Shown piece after piece: positions 24,499 through 33,586 of a stretch of DNA of 64,000 nt. Every line of letters starts with the position of its first letter. Within the stretch, counting starts at the first letter, position 1. Source of the stretch: Candidatus Cohnella colombiensis (GTDB lineage Bacteria > Bacillota > Bacilli > Paenibacillales > Paenibacillaceae). The notes beneath the pieces were generated by a model that saw only the letters and a program-made list of their open reading frames with translations, searched no databases and was not told where the DNA came from. A program made the position numbers and the translations under genes. The stretch is taken from the NCBI GenBank assembly GCA_029203125.1, contig CP119317.1, positions 4,026,001-4,090,000 on the forward strand, read 5' to 3'.

Positions 24499-25623
24499 TT
24501 AGAGTACCTCCCGTTTACGTACAACCAGTGAAGCGATAAACAGCAGTACTGCCGCAATTCCAACATTAATCCCCATCGTTGTAAATGCAGGTTCAGCATT
24601 GTCAAAATAAATGAGCTCAAGCATGGAAGTGTTAGCCCACCGCAGTGGAGATAGATAAGTAATTACAGAGAATATTCCGGTTGTGCTTTCGACTGGAAAG
24701 TAAGCTCCGCCAATGAATGAAGCAATTTGCGTAAAGATCATGACGACCGAAGAAGAGGCATCACCTTTTATGAAAAAGCTTATCGTAAGACCAAGACTAA
24801 CTGCCATCAGGACTTGTGTGAACAAGAGCAGAAGAACAATTTCGATATGATTGCCCCAATAGGCGTTAAACACATATTTACTAAAGAGGAACACAGTAAT
24901 CATAAAGATGAAATTGATGAATGTGCTTCCGATGACTTTTCCGGCGAACAGATCTTTCTTGCTCAAGGGAGAAGCGATTAATCGATTTAAGGTGTGATAC
25001 TTTTTCTCTGAGTTAAAGAGCTGGCTTCCAGGCATAGCGGCATAGAGCGCGAACATCGTGGTCATCACAATCGCATAGTAATCGAATGAATTCGGGAGAC
25101 GATCCGGATTCAAAGACGTTTCGTGCACATAGTTGGTCTGCGCTGTCGCTTGCCCCATAATAGCCTGAGAATCTACAGAATTGGATTGGTACGTTGCGAC
25201 TGCGAGATTGTATTTATCCGTAAAGGCGATGAGCATGCCTTGAATAATGTCACTTTCAATTGTTCGCTTGGTGCTTCCGTAAAATTTGATCCCCGAATCG
25301 GAAAGCTCAACATAAGCGGCATAATGATCGTTGCTCACTTCCTGCTTTCCATCAAGCTCATTACTTTTGCTTGTAACGGAAAGACCGGATTGCTCCATAT
25401 CAGTTGCAAAGGCGGACCATGCTGTTGCAATTTGTGGACTGCTCGCCATATTGTTATAAAGCAGATCTAGATTGCCTACACGCGTATTTGTAGAGAATGC
25501 GTTTGATAGTGCAGAGCCTAAAATCAGCATGAGTACGATAGGAAAGGCGAGCAAGAAGATGAAAGATTCCTTAGCTCTCAGGTGACTCTTGATTTCTTTG
25601 ATGATCATATTCCATAGATTCAT
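24499..25623 (-). CDS. ABC-2 type exporter permease (LnrM-like)
   Basis: About 374 residues with the same layout as its neighbour: an N-terminal helix (SFIFLLAFPIVLMLILGSALS), an extracytoplasmic domain and five helices ending LFIASLVVRKREVL. The two permeases are related and probably form a heterodimer with the downstream-encoded ATPase partner. The ATG at 25623 is preferred over an in-frame GTG at 25629, because AAGGAGG ends only two bases before that GTG. Confidence 0.87.
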   Translation of the reverse strand: MNLWNMIIKEIKSHLRAKESFIFLLAFPIVLMLILGSALSNAFSTNTRVGNLDLLYNNMASSPQIATAWSAFATDMEQSGLSVTSKSNELDGKQEVSNDHYAAYVELSDSGIKFYGSTKRTIESDIIQGMLIAFTDKYNLAVATYQSNSVDSQAIMGQATAQTNYVHETSLNPDRLPNSFDYYAIVMTTMFALYAAMPGSQLFNSEKKYHTLNRLIASPLSKKDLFAGKVIGSTFINFIFMITVFLFSKYVFNAYWGNHIEIVLLLLFTQVLMAVSLGLTISFFIKGDASSSVVMIFTQIASFIGGAYFPVESTTGIFSVITYLSPLRWANTSMLELIYFDNAEPAFTTMGINVGIAAVLLFIASLVVRKREVL

Positions 25624-25637
25624 CGTCACAAGCCTCC

Positions 25638-26573
25638 TTAATCGCGTAGTTTCCGACCTGTAAGGGTCAGGAATACAGTTTCCAAATTAGGTGCTTGCTC
25701 TTCTACGGAACGAACTTCGACACCATCCTTGATAAGCTGTTGAATGATCCGATTGAGGTTATTGACCTCACCGACTGAATTGATCTTTAGAATATTTTCC
25801 TCAAATCGAACAGAGAGCACACCAGGGATATCTTTCAACTGTTCAATAGGGGGTGATTCATCTGACTTGATCACAATCCAAGTTTCCTTCGTATCCGTTA
25901 CAATCGCTTTTAGCTGCTCCTTCGTTCCTTCTGCAATGATTTTGCCGTGGTCGACAATTGCGATCCGGGTGCAGATTTCCTCGACTTCCTCCATGTAGTG
26001 ACTCGTGTAGATGATCGTACAACCCATCTCATTGAGCTTGCGTACCGAGTTCAAAATATAATTTCGAGATTGCGGGTCGATTCCCACAGTCGGCTCATCC
26101 ATAATGATCAGCTTCGGACGATGAGCAATCGCACAAGCGATGTTCAGTCTGCGCTTCATCCCGCCAGAGAAGTTCTTAGGCATACTTTTGTGCTTATCCG
26201 ACAAGCCAACAAACTCAAGAGCTTCCTCAGTGCGTTCCTTCAGCAACGCGCCGCGCAGTCCATATAGACCTGCAAAAAAGCGAACATTTTCATAAGCGGT
26301 CATATCCTCATAAATCGAAATCTCCTGGGGTACGATGCCGATATTGCTCTTGGCGAATAAGCTATTTTTCGTAATGCTACGACCCAGAATGCTAATTTCT
26401 CCTTTCGTAATCCGCAGCAGCGAGGAGATCATGTTGATCGTTGTGCTCTTACCCGCCCCATTCGCACCGAGGAAACCGAAGATTTCTCCTTCTTGGATGT
26501 TGAGTGACATATTATCTACTGCGATGAAATCACCGAATTTTTTCGTTAACCCTTGAATTTCTAATACGTTCAT
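25638..26573 (-). CDS. ABC exporter ATP-binding protein (LnrL-like)
   Basis: 311 residues. Walker A GANGAGKSTTINMISSLL, Q-loop GIVPQEISIYEDMTAYENVRFFAGLYG, signature FSGGMKRRLNIACAIAHRPKLIIMDEPTVGIDPQSRN and H-loop YTSHYMEE define a DrrA/CcmA-type exporter ATPase. The C-terminal 80 residues (DUF4162-like tail) end with EEQAPNLETVFLTLTGRKLRD. With the two permeases it should form an ATP-driven exporter. A 124-bp gap separates it from the kinase gene, with no strong terminator noted in between. Confidence 0.92.
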   Translation of the reverse strand: MNVLEIQGLTKKFGDFIAVDNMSLNIQEGEIFGFLGANGAGKSTTINMISSLLRITKGEISILGRSITKNSLFAKSNIGIVPQEISIYEDMTAYENVRFFAGLYGLRGALLKERTEEALEFVGLSDKHKSMPKNFSGGMKRRLNIACAIAHRPKLIIMDEPTVGIDPQSRNYILNSVRKLNEMGCTIIYTSHYMEEVEEICTRIAIVDHGKIIAEGTKEQLKAIVTDTKETWIVIKSDESPPIEQLKDIPGVLSVRFEENILKINSVGEVNNLNRIIQQLIKDGVEVRSVEEQAPNLETVFLTLTGRKLRD

Positions 26574-26697
26574 CCGAACCGCTCCATTCTGTTTCAGAAG
26601 TTATGCCCTAATCATAATGGAAAAGGATGCCCTCGTGTCAGTGCACAAGTTCATCCTTTATACATGAAGTTATTCATATTGTGCGAGATGAAGAAAT

Positions 26698-27810
26698 TCA
26701 TCGTGCGTCTAGAGGGAGCAATGTCGTCACGCTAAAGCCTTTCGATCCATCGACGATCACTGTGCCCCCGATGGTAGCTGCTCTTTCCTCCATGCCGACG
26801 ATGCCGAGTCCTTTGACCATTTTCGCTATACCGATGCCGTTGTCCTTTACAGCCGTCTTGACAAACTTGTTCAGCACTGTGATCTCCACGTGGATATGCG
26901 TTGCTTGGGCATACTTTAGAGCATTCGTGATTGCTTCACTCGCATTGTCTTGAATAATCTTCCACTGAAGCGGTGTAATGATTTCGAGATCACCTTCATA
27001 TCCAAGCGTAGCTTGAATAGGTTGCTTCGTAGAGAGCTCGTCCACCATGAGTCTTAGGCGGTTAATGCCAAGCTCTTCGGAACGAGGTTTAATGTCTTTG
27101 AGAGTTAAACGAATTCGTTCCAAACCTTCCTTAGAGATGTTAATTGCATTGTGTAACAGCTCTGAGGCTCTGTCAGGATTAGCGGTTGTTAGCATTCGTG
27201 AGGCTTCCATCTGAATAAGCGCGCCAGCCATCGCATGCCCGATATCGTCATGAATTTGCTGAGAGAGGCGATTGCGTTCCTCCAGCTTAATGGTATAAGC
27301 GGATTGCTGTGTATATTCATCTTGTTCATGTAATTTGGACGATAGCTTTTGTTTGTCTAGGTGCAGCTTATCGAGCTCAACTTCCAGATGGTCTACTCGG
27401 GCCGTAGCGCTTCTTACACCCGTAAGTAGTAACAAACTCAAACACGCAGTTAGGATATAGAGAGGTGTTTCATCGATCGGAACCCAAATGAGCGATAGCG
27501 CAGTAAGTAATGCTGGGAGAGCTACATTATTGCGCTTAATCAGTGCTACGAGCTCGAAAAGACTCGCCGGGAGCAGTAGCATAAATACAGTATTTATTTG
27601 AAATGCGCCGATGAGAATAAGTGCGATTGTTGCTAGAGTAAGCGCTTGGCGATATCGTATGTGTTTGAAGATCGGAGTTGCTACAGTTAGACACAAGATC
27701 AGCAATGCGACTAGCAAGCTTTCGGGATTTGTCGTAGATGGGAGATAGTAGGCGGTGTAGCATATGAAGGCTAGAAGTGAGAGCTTGTTGCCAATAATCC
27801 AGAAGTCCAT
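26698..27810 (-). CDS. Sensor histidine kinase (LnrJ/LiaS-type, HisKA_3)
   Basis: 370 residues. About five or six N-terminal transmembrane helices up to residue 135, a short coiled coil (DHLEVELDKLHLDKQKLSSKL), then a HisKA_3 dimerisation helix with phospho-His in EERNRLSQQIHDDIGHAMAG and an HATPase domain (NDASEAITNALKYAQATH for the N box, DNGIGI for the G1 box). Such intramembrane-sensing kinases pair with NarL-type regulators, as encoded just upstream. By similarity of gene content it probably senses a membrane-active antibiotic and induces the adjacent exporter. Confidence 0.9.
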   Translation of the reverse strand: MDFWIIGNKLSLLAFICYTAYYLPSTTNPESLLVALLILCLTVATPIFKHIRYRQALTLATIALILIGAFQINTVFMLLLPASLFELVALIKRNNVALPALLTALSLIWVPIDETPLYILTACLSLLLLTGVRSATARVDHLEVELDKLHLDKQKLSSKLHEQDEYTQQSAYTIKLEERNRLSQQIHDDIGHAMAGALIQMEASRMLTTANPDRASELLHNAINISKEGLERIRLTLKDIKPRSEELGINRLRLMVDELSTKQPIQATLGYEGDLEIITPLQWKIIQDNASEAITNALKYAQATHIHVEITVLNKFVKTAVKDNGIGIAKMVKGLGIVGMEERAATIGGTVIVDGSKGFSVTTLLPLDAR

Positions 27811-27823
27811 GAGGTCTCCTCTC

Positions 27824-28546
27824 CTAATTGTTCGACATGTGTACTTCGCCGGTTAAATAGTAGATTGCAATTTGCGTACGATGCTCCAGCCCTGTTTTGT
27901 TCAAAATAGAAGTAATATAGTTGGCGATTGTACCTTCGGAGATAAACAGCTTCTTCGAGATTTCCTTGTTTGAGCGTCCGCTTGCGATTTGGGCCATGAC
28001 ATCTAGTTCGCGATCAGTAAATTGGCTACGGTCAATAGACGGGTGGCTGGAATTGGGTTGGGTTGCAGGTGAATTCGCAGTTGAAGCGGTTGTAAGTGTC
28101 ACTGGAGTTGACGTAGTTACAGGAGTCGCGCTCATTAGGCTTGATTTGAGCTTTTCTAGCACGACATCTTGAAGCACATTGTGATCGTTGTACACGCTTT
28201 TGATAGCGTCACGTATCCGTTCAGGGCTGTTGTTTTTGAGTAAGTAGCCGCGCGCGCCATACTTGATCGCATCCATAATAAACTCATCATCGTCGAACGT
28301 GGTAAGTATGATCGGTTTCACATTAGTTTGCTCGATGATGAGTCGCGTCGCCTCAACTCCGTTCATATTCGGCATGCGCACGTCCATGAGCGCGATGTCG
28401 ACGGGGTTGTTCTGGCAGAACGCTACTGCCTCGGCTCCGTCCTCGACACTTCCGACAACCTCAAATTCGTCGAAGCTGCTCAATATAATCTTCATCCCTT
28501 CGCGAATGAAGGAGTTATCATCGGCAATTAACACTTTAATTTTCAT
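27824..28546 (-). CDS. NarL/LuxR-family response regulator (LnrK-like)
   Basis: About 240 residues. Receiver domain with acidic pair in IKVLIADDNSFIREGM, phospho-Asp in VDIALMDVRMPNMNGVEA and Lys in GYLLKNNSPERI. A long Thr/Ser/Pro/Ala linker (TPVTTSTPVTLTTASTANSP) precedes a LuxR helix-turn-helix (LTDRELDVMAQIASGRSNKEISKKLFISEGTIANY; the T here reads FTDREL). The long linker is unusual. It is the first gene of the cluster. The ATG at 28546 fits GTGAGG 10 bp upstream better than the TTG at 28555. Confidence 0.9.
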   Translation of the reverse strand: MKIKVLIADDNSFIREGMKIILSSFDEFEVVGSVEDGAEAVAFCQNNPVDIALMDVRMPNMNGVEATRLIIEQTNVKPIILTTFDDDEFIMDAIKYGARGYLLKNNSPERIRDAIKSVYNDHNVLQDVVLEKLKSSLMSATPVTTSTPVTLTTASTANSPATQPNSSHPSIDRSQFTDRELDVMAQIASGRSNKEISKKLFISEGTIANYITSILNKTGLEHRTQIAIYYLTGEVHMSNN

Positions 28547-28671
28547 GGGGGACAAACCTCACTAACTTTGAGATGTGGTTCAAAGTTATTTTATAGGATT
28601 TGGAGGGTGGTGGCGATAGTTTAATTTGTTGGGGGGTGTGCGAGGTGGGAGAGTGGGGTTGGTGCGTGCTG

Positions 28672-28696
28672 TAGTGATAAAAAGTGTCATTGCGTG
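28672..28696. repeat. 25-bp dispersed repeat, copy 2
   Basis: Identical to 16235-16259 at 24 of 25 positions. It lies just left of the seven-copy palindromic array. Confidence 0.6.
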
Positions 28697-28710
28697 TGGT
28701 GGGGGTGGGG

Positions 28711-29057
28711 TTTGGAGCATTTAAGTCGGTTTGGCCGACTTGATCGGTGATACAGAGCGGGTTTGGAGCATTTAAGTCGGTTTAGCCGACTTAAACTGTG
28801 ATGTAGAGTGTGTTAGGAGCATTTAAGTCGGTTTTGCCGACTTAATCGGTGATGTGGAGTGTGTTAGGAGCATTTAATTCGGTTTAGCCGACTTAAACTG
28901 TGATGTAGAGTGAGTTTGGAGCATTTAAGTCGATTTAGCCGACTTAAACGGTGATGCAGAGTGTGTTAGAAGCATTTAAGTCGGTTTTTCCGATCTAATC
29001 TGTGATACAGAGCAGGTTTGGAGCATTTAAGTCGGTTTGTCCGACTTAATCTGTGTC
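28711..29057. repeat. Seven-copy tandem array of 51-bp palindromic repeats
   Basis: Units contain GAGCATTTAAGTCGGTTT, then (A/G/T)GCCGACTTAA and a GTGATNNAGAG linker. Unit starts (GAGCAT) are at 28715, 28766, 28817, 28868, 28919, 28969 and 29021, so periods are 51, 51, 51, 51, 50 and 52. Each core is a perfect or near-perfect AAGTCGG/CCGACTT palindrome. Copy 6 has the most damaged core (CCGATCT). The linkers are also similar, so this is tandem duplication. It fills the 620-bp gap between the regulator gene and the PBP gene; no gene is visible here. Confidence 0.92.
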
Positions 29058-29167
29058 ACGGAGTGACATGATACTTAATTCAGTGTGGTCACTGTCACTG
29101 CATGCACTGGAAGTGGTGTTTACAACGCAACTCCGAAACCACCTGCTCTCAAACACCTCACCTGCTC

Positions 29168-31237
29168 TCAAACCCCCCACCAGCGTCGTACTTTGCTCCA
29201 CCACGATTTGCCTTTGTTTAACGAATCGAGCTTCTGCTCGGACTCCCGCTCATTAGAAACGCATGTTTCTGTCGGCTCTGTACCTGCGAGAAACGTCTCC
29301 TGAACGGACGCCGACGCACATTCCGGCGAGTAGAGCAGATTTGTTGTGGGATCGATGTACACGTTCACAACGCCATTTGGAATCGCGAATGCGCTTGGCA
29401 GTACATTTGTCAGAGCTGCCTCCGTAAATTGTGCGAAGATCGGCGCAGCACGACGCGATTCACTTGACTTGATCGCACGACCGCGATCGTAGCCGATCCA
29501 AACGGCAGTCGTTAACTCAGGTGTATAGCCGACGAACCAAGCATCGGAATCAGTTGTCCCTGTTTTACCGGCGACAGGCCGCTTTAGCATACTTGCCACA
29601 CGATGCCCGGTACCTCCGCGTTCAAATACACTTTCGAGCAAATTCGTAGTCAAATAAGCGAGTGCTGGTGACAACACTTGCTCGGAATGGGCTTTTGCTT
29701 CATAAAGAAGATCGCCATCGTGAGATTCGATTCGAGTAATCGCAATCGGATCAGCTTTTCGTCCTTCTCCTGCAAATACGGAAAATGCAGTAGCCATCTC
29801 ATAAGGACTCACTGGAAATGTACCCAGTGCAAGTGAGGGCACTGCATCCAATTTCGCTGTAATCCCAAGCTTGCGTGCCATATCAATCACATCCTGTGGC
29901 CCAACACGCATGATCGTATTCACAGCATAGATATTATCGGAGGTAGCAATCGCTTGTCGCATCCCAATCTCATCATTGAAGTAACGATTATTATAGTTAC
30001 TCGGGCGATATATCTGCCGATTGTCATCGTAGTAGAATAGCGTAGGCTCGCTACGGAAGCGGGTTGAAGCGGTGACAGCATGATCCTCCAATGCAGTCGC
30101 ATACATAATCGGCTTGAAGGATGAACCGGGCTGGCGCGTTGTCGCAAAAACGCGGTTGTATTGATTTTGCTTATAATTTCGTCCGCCAACCATCGCTTTA
30201 ATTTGCCCATTGCGAGGATCTATCGCGATTAGTGCGGCTTGAAGCTCATCATCGCCACCTTTTACCCCTTGTGTGATGGCTTCCTCGGCTTGCTGCTGCA
30301 TTTTTCGATCGAGTGTTGTGTAAATCTTCAGGCCGCCTTCCTCCAGTAATTGTTCGTCAATTCCAATCGCTTGAATCGCAACTTTCCGCACATAATCAGC
30401 AAAATAAGGAGCGAGTCGTTCTTGATGCTCTGGCAACGGACGCACATTAACAATTTGTGTTATCGCAGCCTGTGCTTGCTTCGCCGAGATTTGCCCCGTT
30501 TCAAGCATGTCTTGCAGCACTTTGCGCTTACGTGTATCTGCAGCTTTCGGATGCAGGTGTGGCGAATAATAGCTCGGACCCTTAGGAATACCCGCGAGCA
30601 TTGCGCTTTCTGAGAGGGTGAGCTCTCGTGCAGCCTTATTGAAATAGAGACGTGCTGCCGCCTCAGCGCCATATGCGCCATGCCCATAATAGACTTGATT
30701 CAGATAGAGTTCTATAATTTCATCCTTCGTATAAGCTTGTTCTAAGCGAATGGCGTACCACGATTCTTTCAACTTACGCGTCCAAGTACGTTCATGACTT
30801 AAATAAAGGTTGCGAGCTAACTGCTGTGTGATCGTGCTCGCCCCTTGCTGCTTGGACATGTGCCGAAGATCGACCCAAGCGGCGCGTGCAAGCCCCTGTG
30901 CATCAATGCCGGCATGATCATAGAAGCGGCGATCCTCCACCGCTACGGTCGCCTTCACCAACCATGGTGAGATTTCCGCTAGCTTAACAGGCTGACGATC
31001 GATCCCCCCTTGAATAGAGGCGAAAACTTGTCCCTCTGAATCCATGATTTCCGTAGATTGCATAATCGCTCCAGCAGGAAGTGTGGCGAAGCGTAACAGC
31101 AACATCCCACCGCCAACTATAATCAGTAGGGTGATCAATGTGAACCATCCGAGCACGCGTCGAGCTTTTATCCAGCGTGTCGTGGTGATATTATCGCCTG
31201 ATGTTATCTTTTTTTCTCTGTTTTTTTGGGGCATCAT
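29168..31237 (-). CDS. pbpG: Class A penicillin-binding protein (bifunctional transglycosylase/transpeptidase)
   Basis: 689 residues. One N-terminal transmembrane anchor (VLGWFTLITLLIIVGGGMLLL), a GT51 domain with EDRRFYDHAGID, QGASTITQQLARNLYL, and RKLKESWYAIRLEQAYTKDEIIELYLNQVYYG, then a transpeptidase domain with SxxK (PGSSFKP), SxN (TSDN) and KTG (AGKTGTTD). Both active sites look intact. The gene lies between the ywhD region and speE-speB, the position of pbpG (ywhE, PBP2d) in Bacillus subtilis, hence the symbol; in that organism it acts in spore wall synthesis. Orientation here is opposite to speE. Confidence 0.92.
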   Translation of the reverse strand: MMPQKNREKKITSGDNITTTRWIKARRVLGWFTLITLLIIVGGGMLLLRFATLPAGAIMQSTEIMDSEGQVFASIQGGIDRQPVKLAEISPWLVKATVAVEDRRFYDHAGIDAQGLARAAWVDLRHMSKQQGASTITQQLARNLYLSHERTWTRKLKESWYAIRLEQAYTKDEIIELYLNQVYYGHGAYGAEAAARLYFNKAARELTLSESAMLAGIPKGPSYYSPHLHPKAADTRKRKVLQDMLETGQISAKQAQAAITQIVNVRPLPEHQERLAPYFADYVRKVAIQAIGIDEQLLEEGGLKIYTTLDRKMQQQAEEAITQGVKGGDDELQAALIAIDPRNGQIKAMVGGRNYKQNQYNRVFATTRQPGSSFKPIMYATALEDHAVTASTRFRSEPTLFYYDDNRQIYRPSNYNNRYFNDEIGMRQAIATSDNIYAVNTIMRVGPQDVIDMARKLGITAKLDAVPSLALGTFPVSPYEMATAFSVFAGEGRKADPIAITRIESHDGDLLYEAKAHSEQVLSPALAYLTTNLLESVFERGGTGHRVASMLKRPVAGKTGTTDSDAWFVGYTPELTTAVWIGYDRGRAIKSSESRRAAPIFAQFTEAALTNVLPSAFAIPNGVVNVYIDPTTNLLYSPECASASVQETFLAGTEPTETCVSNERESEQKLDSLNKGKSWWSKVRRWWGV

Positions 31238-31361
31238 ACAATCCTCCCTATTATGAAGTATTATAGCTATAGTATGAGGAAGGGATGCCCAATCTATCCG
31301 TCACAATCGACGCGGATCGACTAACATTTTCAAGAAAGTCGGCCTCATCCGAGAATAAGAG

Positions 31362-31389
31362 TTGCTTTTTGGGCTTGATTTAATATAAT
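31362..31389 (+). promoter_or_regulatory. Promoter of speE-speB
   Basis: TTGCTT (31362-31367) and TATAAT (31384-31389) with a 16-bp spacer, 58 bp upstream of speE. Confidence 0.6.
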
Positions 31390-31446
31390 ACTTTTGATTG
31401 GTACAATATAGCGGTAGCCTTACTCGCGATAGAAAGCAGGGATTAA

Positions 31447-32283
31447 ATGTCTTCCATGGAACTATGGTTTACAGAAAAACAAACGGAAAATTTCGGAATT
31501 ACGATGAAAATTAAACAAACGTATGTGCACGAGCAGACGGATTTTCAAGAGCTGGCGATGATCGAGACTGAAGAATATGGCAACATGCTTCTACTTGATG
31601 GAATGGTTATGACGACCGAGAAGGACGAATTCGTCTATCACGAGATGGTCGCTCATCCGGCATTGTTCACGCACCCGAATCCAGAGCAAGTTCTTATTGT
31701 CGGTGGCGGAGACGGTGGCGTTATTCGTGAAGTGCTCAAGCATCCAAAGGTAAAAAAGGCAGTGCTCGTTGATATCGACGGCAAAGTCATCGAATATTCG
31801 AAGAAATACTTACCTTCCATTGCTGGTAAAATGGAGGATCCGCGCGCGGAAATTATCGTGAACGACGGCTATATGCACATTCATGACCACAAAAATACGT
31901 ATGACGTCATAATGGTTGATTCAACCGAGCCTGTTGGACCAGCTGTGAATCTATTCACGAAGGGCTTCTACCAAGGGATTTACGAAGCGCTTAAGGAAGA
32001 TGGAATCTTCATTGCGCAAACAGACAATCCATGGTTTAAAGCTGACCTCATTCAAAGCGTGAACCGTGATGTGAAGGAAGTGTTCCCAATCGTACGGGTG
32101 TACTGTGCGAACATTCCAACATACCCAAGCGGCTTGTGGACTTTTACAATGGGAAGTAAGAAATATGATCCGCTCGAAGTGGATGAGAAGAGCATTCCTG
32201 AGTTGGATACCAAATACTATACGCCTCGCCTGCACAAAGCAGCTTTTGCGTTGCCTAAGTTTGTAGAGGACTTGACGAAATAA
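31447..32283 (+). CDS. speE: Spermidine synthase
   Basis: 278 residues, full length. It transfers aminopropyl from decarboxylated S-adenosylmethionine to putrescine. Motifs: the N-terminal ELWFTEKQTENFGITMKIKQT, the substrate loop LLLDGMVMTTEKDEFVYHEM, the nucleotide site VLIVGGGDGGVIREVLKHP and the catalytic Asp region DVIMVDSTEPVGPA with YCANIPTYPSGLW. The start is either ATG 31447 or ATG 31456; the former is kept with a GCAGGGA site. It is followed 12 bp later by speB. The pair makes putrescine from agmatine and then spermidine. Confidence 0.97.
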   Translation: MSSMELWFTEKQTENFGITMKIKQTYVHEQTDFQELAMIETEEYGNMLLLDGMVMTTEKDEFVYHEMVAHPALFTHPNPEQVLIVGGGDGGVIREVLKHPKVKKAVLVDIDGKVIEYSKKYLPSIAGKMEDPRAEIIVNDGYMHIHDHKNTYDVIMVDSTEPVGPAVNLFTKGFYQGIYEALKEDGIFIAQTDNPWFKADLIQSVNRDVKEVFPIVRVYCANIPTYPSGLWTFTMGSKKYDPLEVDEKSIPELDTKYYTPRLHKAAFALPKFVEDLTK

Positions 32284-32295
32284 AGGAGATCCACC

Positions 32296-33168
32296 ATGCG
32301 TTTAAATCAAGCTTATTCCGGTAACGTATTTATTTGTAGCAGCGATGATTATGCGAACTCTAAAGCAGTCATCTACGGAATGCCGATGGACTACACCGTC
32401 TCCTTCCGCCCAGGTTCCAGATTCGGTCCAGGTAGAATTCGTGAAGCTTCAGTCGGGTTAGAGGAGTATAGTCCATATCTCGATAGAAGTATCGTGGATT
32501 TGGCATACTTCGATGCAGGCGACTTGATGCTTCCGTTCGGGAATGCGGCGAAGAGTCTCGATATTATCGGAGAGTTCGTAAGCGGTGTGCTTGCAGATGG
32601 CAAAATTCCTGTCGGTCTGGGCGGAGAGCATCTTGTTAGCTGGCCGGTTATTCAACAAATGTATAAGAAGTATCCAGATCTTGCGATCATTCACTTCGAT
32701 GCCCATACGGATTTACGCGAAGAGTATGAGGGTGAGCCATTGTCTCACTCGACTCCGCTACGCAAAGCAGCAGAGCTGATTGGGCCACATAATCTCTATC
32801 AATTCGGAATTCGTTCCGGATCCAAAGAGGATTGGACGTACGCGCTTGAATCGGGTATTCACTTCCATCCGTTCGAGGTAGCAGCTCCGCTCAAGGGAGA
32901 GCTTCCATCGCTAGCAGGTCGTCCGGTTTATGTAACGATCGACATTGATGTGCTTGACCCATCGGCAGCACCTGGAACAGGAACGACCGAAGCGGGTGGT
33001 ATTACTTCCAAGGAATTACTTGATGCGATTCATGCTATTGCTCGATCCGATGTGAATGTTGTGGGCTTCGATCTTGTCGAGGTTGCTCCGATTTACGATC
33101 CAACAGAAATGACGCCGATCGTCGCTTCGAAGATGATCCGTGAAATGCTGCTGGGATTTGTGAAGTAA
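32296..33168 (+). CDS. speB: Agmatinase
   Basis: 290 residues of the ureohydrolase family, hydrolysing agmatine to putrescine and urea. Manganese ligands are visible: GLGGEHLVSW (His), HFDAHTDLREEYEG (Asp-His-Asp) and YVTIDIDVLDPSAAPGTGTTEAGG (Asp-Asp). The start at 32296 has an AAAGGAG site 8 bp upstream. Coupled with speE in one operon and ended by a terminator at 33207-33246. Confidence 0.96.
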   Translation: MRLNQAYSGNVFICSSDDYANSKAVIYGMPMDYTVSFRPGSRFGPGRIREASVGLEEYSPYLDRSIVDLAYFDAGDLMLPFGNAAKSLDIIGEFVSGVLADGKIPVGLGGEHLVSWPVIQQMYKKYPDLAIIHFDAHTDLREEYEGEPLSHSTPLRKAAELIGPHNLYQFGIRSGSKEDWTYALESGIHFHPFEVAAPLKGELPSLAGRPVYVTIDIDVLDPSAAPGTGTTEAGGITSKELLDAIHAIARSDVNVVGFDLVEVAPIYDPTEMTPIVASKMIREMLLGFVK

Positions 33169-33206
33169 AATGTTTGTGTGTTGAAGAGTATAATCGAGTT
33201 TCTATC

Positions 33207-33246
33207 GAGCCTCTGGTGCCGTTACGACGGTATTGGGGGCTTTTTT
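33207..33246 (+). terminator. Terminator of the speE-speB operon
   Basis: AGCCTC...GGGGGCT with a central CCGTTACGACGG hairpin, followed by TTTTTT, about 40 bp after the speB stop. Confidence 0.8.
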
Positions 33247-33405
33247 AACATAGTTATAGGGATATAGTTCTGTATCTTCTTGATCAATCTCCGCAAAGAT
33301 CCTCCAAGTTTTCAGCCCGTCCGTTGTCATCAAAGTTCTTAACTCTTCAGCGCCTAATAGAGTATTAAGTGTGTTTTATAGTGCTGAATTCGAAAATTCG
33401 AAGTG

Positions 33406-33586
33406 ATCGGACATGAGAGACGTTATTTGTTGATATTGAGGGGGAATGTGTACGGAGCGGACACCACAGCTCTTATTTAGGGGTTAGAGCGCTAAAATTT
33501 GATCATTTGAAGCAAATAAGGACTCTCATGTCCGCTATAACTCAAAAGTGTGCAAAAAGAAGCAAATAAGGTTTCTCATGTCCGCT
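33406..33586. repeat. Four-unit dyad element, copy B
   Basis: Forward units start at 33406 and 33456; inverted units (AAATAAGG...TCATGTCCGCT) at 33514 and 33564. Spacings are 50, 58 and 50 bp, matching copy A. F2 is the most diverged unit (GGACACCACAGCTCTTATTT). It lies between the speB terminator and the amylopullulanase control region; the 33247-33405 stretch before it shows no gene. Confidence 0.88.

Noticed and set aside
28711..29057. CRISPR array
   Set aside because: Period is regular, but the intervening sequences are similar to each other instead of unique, and no cas gene is present. These are tandem repeats.
30460..30687. Antisense reading frames within PBP, catalase, dnaX and amylopullulanase genes
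   Set aside because: They are shadows of strongly supported genes on the other strand, with no ribosome sites or family matches.
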